NCBI GenBank assembly: GCA_024509875.1
Contig: JAMPIV010008054.1
Span: 186,001 to 250,000 of the forward strand
DNA length: 64,000 nt
Source of the DNA: Oreohelix idahoensis
Taxonomy: Eukaryota; Mollusca; Gastropoda; Stylommatophora; Oreohelicidae
Reading direction: 5' to 3'
The notes under the pieces are model-generated. The model did not search any database. It saw nothing but the letters and a program-made list of their open reading frames with translations, and had not been told where the DNA came from. The position numbers were made by a program, and so were the translations under genes. Shown here piece after piece: positions 10,900 through 21,639 of this stretch (position 1 is its first letter; every line of letters starts with the position of its first letter).

Positions 10900-12063
10900 A
10901 CTACGACTTATGGAACTTGGAACACAAGAAGTATAAATGGGAAATAGAGAACTGATGGAAGAGATGAGGAAAGCAAAACTAGAAATCCTGGCTATTACCG
11001 ACACAAAGACAAATGGACAGGGAGTCATGGATCTCGATGGCAACACTCTGCTATACAGTGGTGTACCCACATCTGAAAGAGCTAAAGGGGGCGTGGGTTG
11101 CATTGTGGCCAAAAACCAGACAGATAGTATCAAGGGATGGAACTTTGTCTCGGAGCGCATTATGGTTGTAAAACTAAAAGAAGGAGAAACCATAGTCAAC
11201 CTGGTCATAGTGAATGGGCTAAATGAGGATGAGAGAGCAGAGGTCAAGGAAGAATTCTTCGAGTTGCTTCAAAGGACAGTGGATGACGGTCTAGATGAAA
11301 TTATCATGCTCGGAGATTTCAATGCCAGAGTTGGAAATGACCATGCTAGATGGGGTAGAGTTATCATAAGATATGGAGAAGATACTCTCAATGACAATGG
11401 AAAGCGACTCTTTAGATTCTGTAGTGAGCAGAATCTAATCATTACCAACACAAAGTTCCCCCATAAGCGCATACATGCCTACACTAGATGTGAACCACAA
11501 AGAATGAGAAGGCAGTGATCGACTATGCCATTGTTAGGAGGAGCTCATTCAAATATGTCCGGGATGCTAGAGTCTGGAGGGGGTCAGCGATTGGAAGTAA
11601 TCACTACCTGCTTACAGTCAAAAGAACAACTGAAAGAGTTGCTCAGCCTAGGAACTGCCCAGTACCACGCAAGAAACTAAGTAAACGAACGGAAAAAATG
11701 TGCATTAAGACCTACAAGCTGAGAGAGCCAGAAATTAAGACCAGATATCAGAAGCTTATTGCTACAGCGGTGAGCAACACAGAAGAACAACCTGAGGACT
11801 TGGAAACCCTGTGGCTTAAATTCAAAGACATCATAAAGACAGCTGCTGCAGAAGCATGTAGTGAAGTCCGACTTGGGAACAAGAGAAAGAGGACACCTTG
11901 GTGGACAGAAGAAGTCAAAGAGAAAATAAGAGAGAAGAAAATGGCATGCAAACAATACTTAGGAGCTAAAAACACAGCAGGACAAATAGAGAAATATAGA
12001 GAATATGTGATACTCAGAACAGAAGCAAAGAACAAGGTGCTAGCAGCAAAACAGAAGTCATGA
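10900..12063 (+). pseudogene. LINE copy B endonuclease and linker
   Basis: TYGTWNTRS near 10906 is the first endonuclease block. It is followed in the 10937-11518 frame by EILAITDTKTNG, GGVGCIVAK and IIMLGDFNARVGND (near 11300-11335, the central catalytic Asp/Asn block). After a break at 11515 the frame 11515-12063 begins IDYAIV and contains SNHYLL, where the usual catalytic Asp before His reads Asn. A basic linker with TPWWTEEVKEKIREKK (11890-11940) connects to the RT. This enzyme nicks the target in target-primed reverse transcription. Confidence 0.88.
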
Positions 12064-13749
12064 GAAGAATTTGGAGAAAAGCTAAAAAAGGATGCGCAAG
12101 AAAACCAGAAATTGTTCTATAAGACCCTAAAGAACATGAGGAAGGAAAAACAATGCCCTCTCAAATTTATAAAGGACATGCAAGGCAAATTGCTTACTGC
12201 CCCGAAGGAAGTAATGGAAAGATGGAAACAATATTTCTCAGAACTCCTTGATGATGAGCAAGGTCAAGCATCAGAAATGGTAACCACTAGCACAGAAAAT
12301 GAAAGAAATGGTGATGAAGATGACATAAAGATGGAAGAACTGAAGGCAGCACTGGAGAAAAGCAAGATGGGCAAAGCAGCAGGGCATGATGGTATAACAC
12401 CAGAAATGGATAAGTACATGGGAGCATCAGGCGACCTATTACTTTTACGGGTATAACAGGCAGCATTGTGCAACAAGACCATACCAAGGGATTGGGAGAT
12501 TGCCATCATAACACCAATTTTTAAAAAGGGTGACAATCGGCAATGTGGAAACCATAGATGCATATCCCTTCTCAGAGTTCCTGGTAAAATCTACTCTAGA
12601 ATCCTAGAGCAGACACTCCGACGCCTAGCTGAGCCTTTATTGGATGAGGTCCAGTGCGGATTCCCAGCAAACCGAAGTACTCAAGACCGAAACTTCACAC
12701 TCAGACAACTGAGTGAAAAGGCCCTTGAGTATAAGAGTGAGATCCATCTTTGTTTCATAGATCTGGAAAAGTCGTTTGACAGAGTCCCCTGGAGAAAACT
12801 TTGAGACTGTTTGGCAAGGAACAGCATTCAGCACCTCTGATTCATGCTATACAGAGCTTCTACAAGTCTTGCAGGAATTATGTGAGGACAGCAAACCATA
12901 AGTCAGAAGAGTTCAGGACCACCACTGGTGTAAGAGAAGGTGATATCCTGTCTTTTCATACTCCACATGGACGATGTTATCAAGTCATGTAAGGAGAGAA
13001 CAAGAAAGTATTCAGTGGGGTACTGGAAGATGAGACAGGTATGTATTTCAGAGCTGGCATTTGCTGATGATATTGCCCTGATTGCTAAATCAGAGGCACA
13101 TCTCCAATCCAACCTGCAAGTCTGAAAGGAGGAGCTGGAGAAGAGAGGGATGGTCATAAGTAGCTCTAAAACAAAATTCGTGGTGATATCACGAGAAGAA
13201 AGAAAACATCAGATTAAGCTGGGAGAACTGGTCCTGGAGCAGGTCGACCACTTTAAATATCTCGGAGCTATTATAGACCGAAAGGGGGGCATCAAAGAAG
13301 AGTTGGCTACTCGAAAAGCAGCAGCTGGGAGACTTTTTCAGGCCATAAATCGAGGATTCCTCAGCAAGACAGAGATTGGTAAGAAAACGAAGATGGCTGT
13401 ATACCGCTCCACCTGTGTCCCAGTCTTGACATATGGATGCGAGTCATGGGCAATGATTACAACCCACAAAAGCCAGATCCAAACCTCAGAAATGAGGTAT
13501 CTGAGGAAAGTGGTTGAAGTAACAAGAAGAGACATGGTCCGCAACCAGACTATACGTCAAGGCCTAAAATGCCACCCCCTGCAAACCCAAGTAGAACAGC
13601 CCCAACTAAGATGCTTTGGCCATGTCGGCAGAATGGGAGAAGATCGACTACCACGACAAGCATGGGAAACAACGAGCCATGCATCCAGACCCCCAGGAGG
13701 ACCCAGAGTCCGCTGGGAGGACAACATTAGACAATCTTTGAAGGACTGA
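12064..13749 (+). pseudogene. LINE copy B reverse transcriptase and C-terminal domain
   Basis: GKAAGHDGITPEM (near 12372) is the N-terminal RT block. WEIAIITPIFKKGD (12495-12535) follows, then the motif A region LCFIDLEKSFDRVPW (12745-12795), TTTGVREGDIL (12925-12955) and catalytic FADDIALIAKS (13060-13095). The C-terminal frame 13150-13749 carries YGCESWAM and FGHVGRMGEDRLPRQAWE. Frames change near 12456, 12800, 12990 and 13125. Sequence order matches copy A block for block. Confidence 0.9.
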
Positions 13750-13858
13750 GGACTAGAATGGAACCAGGCCAGGAGGAAGACAGCCGATAGGATAGTCTGG
13801 CGCTCTCTCTTCCAAACCTCTACACCTCACGGTAGAAGGGGAACGACTAAGTAAGTAA

Positions 13859-14092
13859 GGTAAAGCTTTACTCAGAATAGGGGTTGGCACCGGTCTACAG
13901 GTCGCGAGCGATGCGTTAGCCGGAAGAAACGTTGGCGAGCCATTTTGTGTACGAGCCAGAGAATCAGGTCAGCGTTTATTACAGGGAGCGGTTGACCACC
14001 TCACCACTAACCAATTGGGTAGCGGTATTAGAAGAAACAGAACGAGAAAAGGGACAGCTGCCCCACCTGGCGAGCCGAAAAGAATAAAATGA
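13859..14092 (+). pseudogene. Gly-rich Polinton late protein, second part
   Basis: After the LINE the frame resumes in the duplicated target (GGKALLRIGVGTGLQVASDA) and ends in a basic tail (RRNRTRKG, PKRIK) at TGA 14090-14092. The first 13 bases are the right target duplication. The stop overlaps an ATG at 14089 in an ATGA arrangement. The basic C-terminus fits a DNA- or capsid-associated late protein. Confidence 0.6.
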
Positions 14093-14154
14093 GCTACCCG
14101 AGCTCTCCCTTCTCATTCCAAGAAGAACAAGCAACGATACTCTGATTTATTTGC

Positions 14155-15478
14155 ATGATGTCGCTTATTCACCCCAGCTCGTGCGAGTGTCTTCACAGTG
14201 GTCTAGATTTGTTTAGCGTGCCACCAACGCAGACAGCCGTAGAAGAGGGTCAATTTGATATACATCCGTTGGCCGTCTTAGCGCCCGGAGTCCCGGCGGA
14301 ATTTGTAATATCGGGAAACGGCAAAGAGTATCTAGATTTGTTCAATACTTTTCTGCACGTGCGCGCCAAAATCACGTTAGCCAATGGCGACAAATTACCC
14401 GCTGATGCGGATGTGGCCCCAGTCAACTATTACCTGCATAGTTTATTCTCCCAAGTCCACGTTTCCCTAAACGACACGCTGATTACACCCATCGAGAACT
14501 CCTACCTTTATAGAGTTACATGGAAGCTACGTTGATATACGTGGAGTAAGCCAAGCGAGGTCATATGACAGCGGCTGTGTTTTACAAAGACCCACCAAAC
14601 TCTATTGCGGAAACAAGTGGCGATAATAACAACGGACTAAGACTTCATCGAATTATAGCGGATGGTTCTCAGGACATTGGTATGATGGGTCGGTTGCATT
14701 CAGATATTTTCGTCCAAGGTCGCTATATGTTAAACGGTGTGACCGTTAACGTGAAACTCACGCCGTCTAAAGATGCGTTCAACGTGCTGGGACAAGACCA
14801 CGTTTGTGGTTATAAATCTAGTAAAACTTACCCGTCTCTGGTTGTACGGAAAGCCAAATGAAACACAGTCGTCTCTCTAGCGCACGAGAAAGCCTTATTG
14901 CGAGGTAATGCCATGTACCCCTTGAAACGAGTTTTGCTAAAAACTTTCTCTATCCCTAAAAAGATGCTATCGCACATGCAGGATAATCTATTTCACAGTC
15001 AAACTCCTACCCGCATAGTGATTGGCCTAATCACTAATCACTAATCACTTTGACAGCTTTTAACGGGTCCTACACGTCTAATCCATTAAATTTCGCTAAT
15101 TTTGGTCTGATATATTTAAATTTCAGCGCGGATGGAAGAACCGTTAGTGGCAAGCCTGTGTCAATGGACTATGATCACAACCAGTACGTGAGAGCCTTCT
15201 TTAGGACGAATCTAGCCATGGGGCTGATTGGCAAAGATGCCGGCAACGATCTTGAATATAGACATTTTAAGAATGGTTACGCCTTATACGCATTCGACTT
15301 CACCCCCAGTCTACTGGACGGTGAACAGTTCGAGATGGCCAAGTCGGGCCCTCTCTCAATAGAACTTAAATTCTCTGAGATCACACCCGAACCATTACAG
15401 GTCCTCGTCAACGCCGAGCAAGACTCGATCATGGAGATCTCGAAATCGCGCCACGTTTTGACAGACTACATTACTTAA
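14155..15478 (+). pseudogene. Polinton major capsid protein (double jelly roll)
   Basis: The 14155-14535 frame has HSGLDLFSVPPTQTAVEEG and NYYLHSLFSQVHVSLND, which are characteristic of the Polinton major capsid protein. The 14565-14861 frame continues with FYKDPPN and MGRLHSDIFVQGRYMLNGV, and the 15050-15478 frame has GYALYAFDFTPSLLDGEQF. About 440 codons in all. Breaks are a frameshift between 14515 and 14565, TGA at 14859-14861 with the same frame continuing, and a frameshift at 15027-15049 inside three copies of a 7-bp unit (taatcac). The family forms trimers that tile an icosahedral shell. Confidence 0.9.
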
Positions 15479-15481
15479 ACG

Positions 15482-15973
15482 ATGAATACAGACGAGATAC
15501 GGACCATACTCCTGTCGGATATATTTGTTAAACGAACTGGGGTCGTTAAAGTTTTAGCTCGCCACCAATTACCTCTACGTATCGATCCGACCAAGACGGC
15601 TGCTTTTGTCATCAACACTGACCCTAGCTATTGACCCGGTGACCACTGGGTCGCTCTATATTATAATGGTCTTGGAGCTTTTGAATATTTTGATTCTTTT
15701 GGACTACCACCTAGACACCCGGACCTTGTTAATTTTATAGCGATAAACTCTAACCGACCTTTTAACCACAATTCTAGACATTTACAAGATGTAGTTACCA
15801 ATGTTTGTGGACTATACGCTATTTATTTCGTATTGATCAAAGCTCGCGGTGGTACTATGCGGCGCGTCCTGCTACCCTTTTCGTCTAGCCAACACGTCAA
15901 CGATCGATTCATTTTTCGACTGATCAGGCCCTGGTTAGTGCGAAAGAAGTCTGGACATGCTTTTCGTTCATAG
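15482..15973 (+). pseudogene. Polinton adenovirus-type cysteine protease
   Basis: 163 codons from ATG 15482 to TAG 15971-15973, starting 3 bp after the capsid stop. GDHWVALYY (15638-15664) supplies the catalytic His, FEYFDSFG (15683-15706) the acidic residue, and NVCGLYAIYF (15800-15829) the Cys, in the order of the adenain (C5) family. One nonsense codon, TGA at 15632-15634, sits two codons before that Gly. Otherwise the frame is open. The enzyme matures capsid precursors. It is the last recognisable gene of the element. Confidence 0.88.
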
Positions 15974-16380
15974 ACACTTGGGCGACCAACGACCATCCAC
16001 TCACGCCTCACTGAAGATGACTACCTCCGCGCCCACCAATTGGGTTTATATACGTAGAAGTGATTAACCCAATACAACTATTATAGTTACAGACGCGCCA
16101 AGTAATCCGAAACGACTGTGCCCGGACTCTGAGAGCTCCTAGCCGTATGGCCAGTACGACCGTAGTAGTGAGGTTAGACGTCATCCTACATCAACCATAG
16201 ACCATCACCCCAGCCGCTAACGCGGTGTTTCTCTTTTCGAATAAATATATAAAATGTATTTAGTGTTTTTTTCTTTATCTTTTATATGTGTATATGTATA
16301 TATATTGTACAAATATCGTATGTACGTATAACTATTGTGTGTAAACGCCTGAAATGGGGTGCATTTCCGCCCTACTATAC
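15974..16380. other. Right flank of Polinton, no gene seen
   Basis: GC-balanced sequence to about 16230, then AT-rich with tatatgtgtatatgtatata near 16285-16305. No protein resemblance. The element's terminal inverted repeat should be here but cannot be recognised without the left end. Confidence 0.4.
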
Positions 16381-18160
16381 TACTTACGGGAGGAGGAAGG
16401 ACTGTAGATTTCTTCTGTCATGATGTCAACACTGCTAGGAGGTTTCTGAGGCTGGGACTTTGTGACACTGCTCATAGAACTGTCAAGTAATTTGTTTGTG
16501 AGAGACTGTCTTATGGGTTGTGGAAGAAACATAACATTCAGCTTCCTGACTGTTCGTGGCATTATGTTTGTTGTAAGGTAAGCTACTCCCAATGGGTGCG
16601 CTTCTATGTCCAGCCGGAAAGGTGTGTTGTGCATTCTTCTGATTGGCTGATCTTATGGTAGATGGGTTTCTTTTCTCTGTGTATTTTGAGTTGTCGCTTA
16701 GCGTTCGCTTTGGATATTAACTGTTTTTTTGCTAGGATGCTGCTTCCTGGTTTAGTTGTATGTATTTGATCTATGTAGAAGTGTTTCTTTGGTGCTCCTG
16801 AGTTACTTGTAAAGAAAAGAGTGTGGCTGGTAAAACTAATGTTGTTGTATTTACAGTAGCTCTATAGTGTCTTGTTGTTGATGTCCGCTATGCGACGTTG
16901 GAAGCCATAGCAAAGTTGGAATGGAATAATTGATGACATAGAAATAGATGTGTTAGGAAATTCTTTGTTGTTATAGTGGTCGGTCTGGACATTGCAGACT
17001 GGCTTACTCTGAGTCCACTCATTTTGTCGTTGATTCCTATATGTATTGTTCTTCTTGTAAAGTTATGGTGTATGTCGAACTTATTGATTTTATTAAATAT
17101 TTTGTCAGGTGTAGCCCTGGCATCATTATGACTGAGATGGATTATTCTTATGTGGTGGACATCTAATCATTGTAAATGCCTTTTAAAAGAGAGGTGCCAA
17201 TTATGATAAGTGTTGCTTCACTACATGGTTGTTGACTCAGCTTTCATGTTGATTTTTGTTGTCGTCATTGATTCTCTTGGTCTGAATTGTCCTGATGAGC
17301 CTGGGTTATTTGAACGGGTGGTAGGGGCATTGGCATATGATTTGGCAGCTGTTCACTTTGTACGGAAATCTCTTTAAGGGCTGAGAACCTGTTACGTACT
17401 TTTACAAAAGTAGGGTACTTTTTGTGTGCGTGTGTACCTTAAACATGTTTGGTTTGACATTAGTGCTTCTTGAAGCATTCATTTGATGTTTGTTCTTTTG
17501 TAGAATCACCTAAATATTCAGGTACTATAAAATGATGCACTAAATGAGTTGTTTTAGAACTAGAGAATTCACTCCATAGTTGCTCAATGATGAGTTTCAT
17601 TATGGAATTATCTTCTCCCATAGAAAATATTTCATTTTTGAGGAGTTCCTTTTCTGTACTCATCAATTTGTGAACACTAGTCATCAGATCAGCCATTAGA
17701 GCTATCATTGTATCCTTCATTTTGAGCACTAGTTCCTAGCAGCATTGTGTATTTATCCTGTGAGTGACTTCTGGGTGTTTTTCATGAGTTGAAGGATTCA
17801 TTTGTTTGTGTGGCCAAGTCTTTAGGGCCCATGGGATATTCTATGGCCAGCATATGCTGAAAAACTGGAGTATCTATTTCCTTGCCACTCTCTGGAAAGT
17901 CGTATGTCGCTGAATTCAAAGTGGATATATCTGTGGGAGTGTTTGGGCTAGAGTTAATATTGAGTATTTCATTATCAAATGATGAGACTGGCAGCTGAAG
18001 ATACAATATCTATTGCCATTTGGAATAAACAAATCGTTGAATCCAAATTTGTGTTAGCAATTATCTTCTGTGTGGATTCATTCAAACTGACAAAGTCTGT
18101 TTCTTACCATGTCTCAACGACTGTGGCAGTTGTCTGAGCCATCACTTTGTTCTTGGTATG
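16380..18160 (-). other. Unidentified decayed minus-strand coding region
   Basis: Several minus-strand open stretches follow each other with breaks. One begins MAQTTATVVETW near 18155; others are 18006-17782 (Ser/Thr-rich, DISTLNSATYDFPESGKE), 17729-17460 (helical: KMKDTMIALMADLMTSVHKL, then TEKELLKNEIF) and 16634-16380. Third-frame readings between 17000 and 16700 are also long. The pattern resembles a decayed retroelement ORF (an ORF1 or Gag-like protein), but I recognise no domain. Confidence 0.35.
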
Positions 18161-19038
18161 GTAGAGGTGAGCAGAGATAAGTGGTGTTGTGATTAAATCT
18201 TCCATGAGTGCCCTATGTTTGTCTGATCTCGTTTAAACATGGTCAGTCTGGTAGTGTTTGGTACATGTTGTGTGGAAAGTCTCATTTGAAAAGTGTTCTG
18301 AAATAGTACGGTAAAACATTGGCCCTCGTTTGATAAAGTTAAACTCGACTCCTAGCTACAACCCTTCAGTTTCAAGCGCAACGCCTCCTCCCTTTGCAGA
18401 GTGTAAATTTTTATGGTGGCAGGGCGCAGTCTACCATTCATTTAGGCTTTTCTTACTTGCAAGCCGTAGCCGATATCCAAGTGTGACATTTTTACATATC
18501 CACTCAGTTTAATTGCCAGGGAAATACATTGTTCCGCTGGAAACTTTATTTGTTTGCACGGGTTTGGTTGCCAGGAAGACACGCTGGCTGACCGCCCTTT
18601 TCAGTACCGAGTCACGGGGTCATTGTTGAAAGTAAGTTTAGTTAATGAAAAGAAATGAATAGTTCATACTTTCCTGATTTTTTTTCTTCAAATACCATAT
18701 ATCAAATTGACACAATGTTATGCGCACGGTATTCACAATACTGAAAAAGAAACACACCAATATTGCAATCCTTGAAGTAACATTTCCAAAGCGGGAATAA
18801 CAATTTGAAATGTGAGACACGATCCATTTCCGTCTGCTCAGCTCCGCAGGCAGTTAGTGAGGTACACTATGGAAGGCACAATGTAGATAAGAAGACTGGT
18901 AGAACACAATGAAATGAATAATACACTCATTTTGTGATATATGTCATAAATAATGTACAACTGAGAGATGGACATGGTATCAGTTACCTGCACCCTTGAA
19001 AAAGTTTAAAACCTCAAGCACCATGCACCCATACTTAA
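18160..19038. other. No gene recognised
   Basis: Non-coding appearance on both strands. 18330-18600 is GC-richer (cacggggtcattg, gcctcctccctttgc) and could be a 5' leader for the minus-strand frames below 18160. A TTAA at 19035-19038 abuts the piggyBac-like end. Confidence 0.4.
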
Positions 19039-19577
19039 CCCTTTGAACCTGCAGTGCCAAAATTTCAGCTTCTTCAGCTATTCCTAATCCCCGCAGTACT
19101 GGTCAGTTTACATCAAAGGATTTTCACACGTACTTGAATCCCGTGAAAATGCTACAAAGCTGCGCTACCGTTGGGTGGTGATTACAGCGCCATGTAAATG
19201 GTAGATGGTTGAAAGGGGTTTGCTACTAAGAAAAGTAGCAAACACATTAATATTGGTGTTTAGTACCTGACTGGACGGGCTAGATGGTAATGTCTGAATG
19301 GATAAATAGTCATTTGCTTCAGAAGTAGTTTGTTCTTGCTTGAAAGGAAAATTAGTAGAACATACATTGTGTATTAATAAAATAGTGAAGATGTCTAAAC
19401 ATGAAAGACACTGTACTGGTGTAGACAGACTTTATAATTTAGAGAAGGCCAGAAATATGTTATTTGATAGTGACAGCACCGGCAGTGAAAGTTTGTTGAG
19501 TGACGATGAAATTGTTTTCCCATTAGTGTTAGATTCCTATAAGGTGACGTGCTGTAACTGTGGCTCGAAGCTCCCTC
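19039..19577 (+). mobile_element. piggyBac-like 5' end with N-terminus of transposase
   Basis: ttaaccctttgaacctgc places a TTAA directly before CCCTTTG, the terminal signature of many piggyBac-type elements. A frame from ATG 19391 reads MSKHERHCTGVDRLYNLEKA, then LFDSDSTGSE and LLSDDEIV, an acidic Ser/Asp-rich N-terminus of the kind these transposases have. It is cut at about 19575, where zinc-finger sequence begins. The DDD catalytic core and right end are absent, so the call rests on the terminus and acidic N-terminus only. Confidence 0.45.
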
Positions 19578-19795
19578 ACTCTTTTAAAGCTTCTCTCTAG
19601 TGTGTATTCATTTATGTTTTTCTCCGAATAGAAGACTGTGTAAACCCTACTCCACAAACATAACACGTGTTAGGCCTCTATCCAGTATGTTTTCTGTTGT
19701 GTTCCTTCAGGTTAGAAGACCATGTAAAATATATTCCACAAACATCACACCAGTATGTATTCTTGTGTGCTCACCTTGAAATTAGGAGAAGACAA
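19578..19795 (-). pseudogene. C2H2 zinc-finger fragment
   Basis: On the minus strand this stretch matches the finger array at 31.8-35.4 kb in its nucleotide phrasing (tactccacaaaca, ccttcaggttagaagac, tccagtatgt). It decodes to two and a half degenerate fingers including SSNLKEH, CYVCGVGFTQS and one in-frame stop. It ends at gaagac, exactly where the Gypsy Gag coiled coil begins with aagacaag, so the junction lies in a short shared sequence. Confidence 0.75.
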
Positions 19796-21625
19796 GAAGA
19801 ATTAGAGGATAAAAGAAGACAAGAAGAATCAGAAAAAGAAAGAAGAGCACAAGAACTTGAAAAGGAAAAACTAGCCTATGCTCAGGCTGAGTTAAAACAA
19901 GCTCACGAACTTGAAAAAGAAAAATTAAAACATGCTCTGTAAATTAGATTAGCTGAGATTGAACATGAAAAATTAAGGTTGCAACAACCTCAGGTCAATA
20001 TCAGAAAAATGGATGAGGATAGGAAAGATCATACCAAACATGTTAAGGTAACTTTACCTAAATTTAACCCTTCAATTTAAGATATTCAATGTTTTCTAAG
20101 TAGATTTGAGACATTTTGTACTAAGTTTGGCATTGATAGAGCTACATGGCCCAGTAGGCTCACGAATTTATTGGTTGGTAATGCTTGTACAGCTGTATGT
20201 ACCATGGATGATGAATCCAGAAATAACTATGATTCAGTTAAAATACTGCTACTAAAGAAGTACCGACTAGATGAGGATGGGTATAGACAAAAATTTAAGT
20301 CACTAATGCCTGATTCTAGTAAGGATTTTACAGAATTCATTTCCTCAATTAAAATGTATTTTTCGAGATGGATTGATCTCGCTAAAATAGAAAAGACTTT
20401 TGAAGGATTATCTGACTTAATCCTTAGAGATAAGGTTTTATCTTCCATTAATGCAGATTTTGTTTCCTTTCTACAGGAAAGAAAACCAGATAAATTATTT
20501 GTCTGCGAAACTTTGGGTAGACAATTTCAGGTCGCACACCCAAACAAGAATCTGAGTAGAGATAACTTTAGAGATTCTTTGCCAGCTGCTTCAGCTAAAG
20601 TTACAAATTTTAACAACGCAAAGCAGAGGTCAAATGGTGTTGACAGAAACTGCAAATTTAATCCTAACTTTCATTCTGGAAATAAGAGACGCAAGTATAA
20701 CTTTAACAAGAAATCTCAACAGCTTCAGAGGTATGACAACTATAACAATAACAATGATTATTGTGGTCCTCAACAATCATACAGACAAAATGATTACCAA
20801 AATAGAGGAGGTTATAGTCCCAAATCTAACAGGGGTAATAGGTCATTTCATAGAAATAATGATAACCACTCTAATAATAGAGGTGCTTTCCATAATAACG
20901 GTTATAGACAGTCAAGAAACCCAGAACGTGGTAATGCTGTCATGGTTGTAAATACTGATAATGCAAATCAAAATAATGTGACCATTGCACATGCAAACTC
21001 TTGCAGTGTTGATTTGGCTAACAGTACTAATTGTACTCAATGCAGTTCTTTGTTTCAGCCACAGAGTGTGCCGAGACTTGTGTGCGGACACCCTCTGCCA
21101 GTAATGTCGTCTGTTGCTACGACAGGATCTTTAGTTTTAAATACAGGTTTTGTCAACAATAAACTAACATCTTTATTGCGTAACATGGGGGCGACTACGA
21201 TTGGCATTCGTAGATCGATGGTAGACCAATCGGACTATACTGGAATGGAAGTGAAGTGTAATACATTTGGTGGAACAGTGGAATTCTATCCCACTGCAGA
21301 GGTATTCCTCGATACACCTTATTACACTGGTCGAGTGCTCGCTTGTTTATTGAACAGCCCCATTGCTGGGATTCAACTTGATAACATCACAGGGATCCGC
21401 GAATGCTCCCAACAGGACATTGAGAAATGGGAAAGAGAGCACTTGATATCAGCTAATGCTGTTACCACGAGAGCACAAGCTCGTGAGGAAAGACTAAGTC
21501 ATGTTGGTGATGATATTATTTTAGAAGATATTACCAATAATGATGATCTTATGAATGATGTCAGTGATGATGGTGATAATGTCAGTAATATTGATCAAGG
21601 TAATGTTGATGATCAAATTATTTAA
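19787..21625 (+). pseudogene. Gypsy 1 Gag and aspartic-protease region
   Basis: Opens with a Glu/Lys/Arg-rich coiled coil (19787-19990, EKEKLAYAQAELKQAHELEK). The Gag core follows (SRFETFCTKFGIDRATWPS near 20100; KKYRLDEDGYRQKFKSL near 20260-20305), then an Asn/Tyr/Gly-rich basic stretch (20640-20940) and a protease-like domain (21160-21400). Stops are TAA 19940-19942 and TAA 20078-20080. From 20171 the frame is open for 484 codons. In the protease the expected Asp-Thr-Gly reads NMG (LLRNMGATTIGIRR), so the catalytic Asp is gone. The rest of the fold (TPYYTGRVLA) is recognisable. Confidence 0.82.
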
Positions 21626-21639
21626 TCTGATGAAGATGA

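Larger units (their letters stand above)
10704..13858 (+). mobile_element. RTE-like LINE copy B, near full length (3.15 kb)
   Basis: The longest copy of the family also seen at 723-2012 and 24099-24253. It has a GC-rich 5' leader (10704-10850, with gcccggatgaaaaagaagg), an apurinic-type endonuclease, a reverse transcriptase and a ctaagtaagtaa tail, all within a perfect 13-bp target duplication. It lies inside the Gly-rich late gene of the Polinton. The protein is broken into at least five frames, so this copy is inactive. Confidence 0.92.
1..16380. mobile_element. Polinton/Maverick DNA transposon, decayed, left end outside window
   Basis: A contiguous set of Polinton hallmark genes is present: protein-primed polymerase B on the minus strand, then on the plus strand a packaging ATPase, small late proteins, the C-terminal part of a chromodomain integrase, a membrane protein, penton-like and double-jelly-roll capsid proteins and an adenovirus-type protease. 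Polintons are 15-20 kb self-synthesising elements that share morphogenesis genes with adenovirus-like and virophage-like viruses. Every gene here has at least one stop or frameshift, so this is a fossil copy. Polymerase runs off the left edge. I did not find terminal inverted repeats, so the right boundary (about 16.0-16.4 kb) is a guess from the last gene. Confidence 0.88.

Noticed and set aside
7617..15634. TGA stops at conserved places in ATPase, capsid and protease suggest a recoded TGA
   Set aside because: The ATPase site is in the P-loop where a small residue is expected, the protease site is next to the catalytic His block, and TAA/TAG stops plus frameshifts occur in the same genes. 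No single reassignment fits; this is decay.
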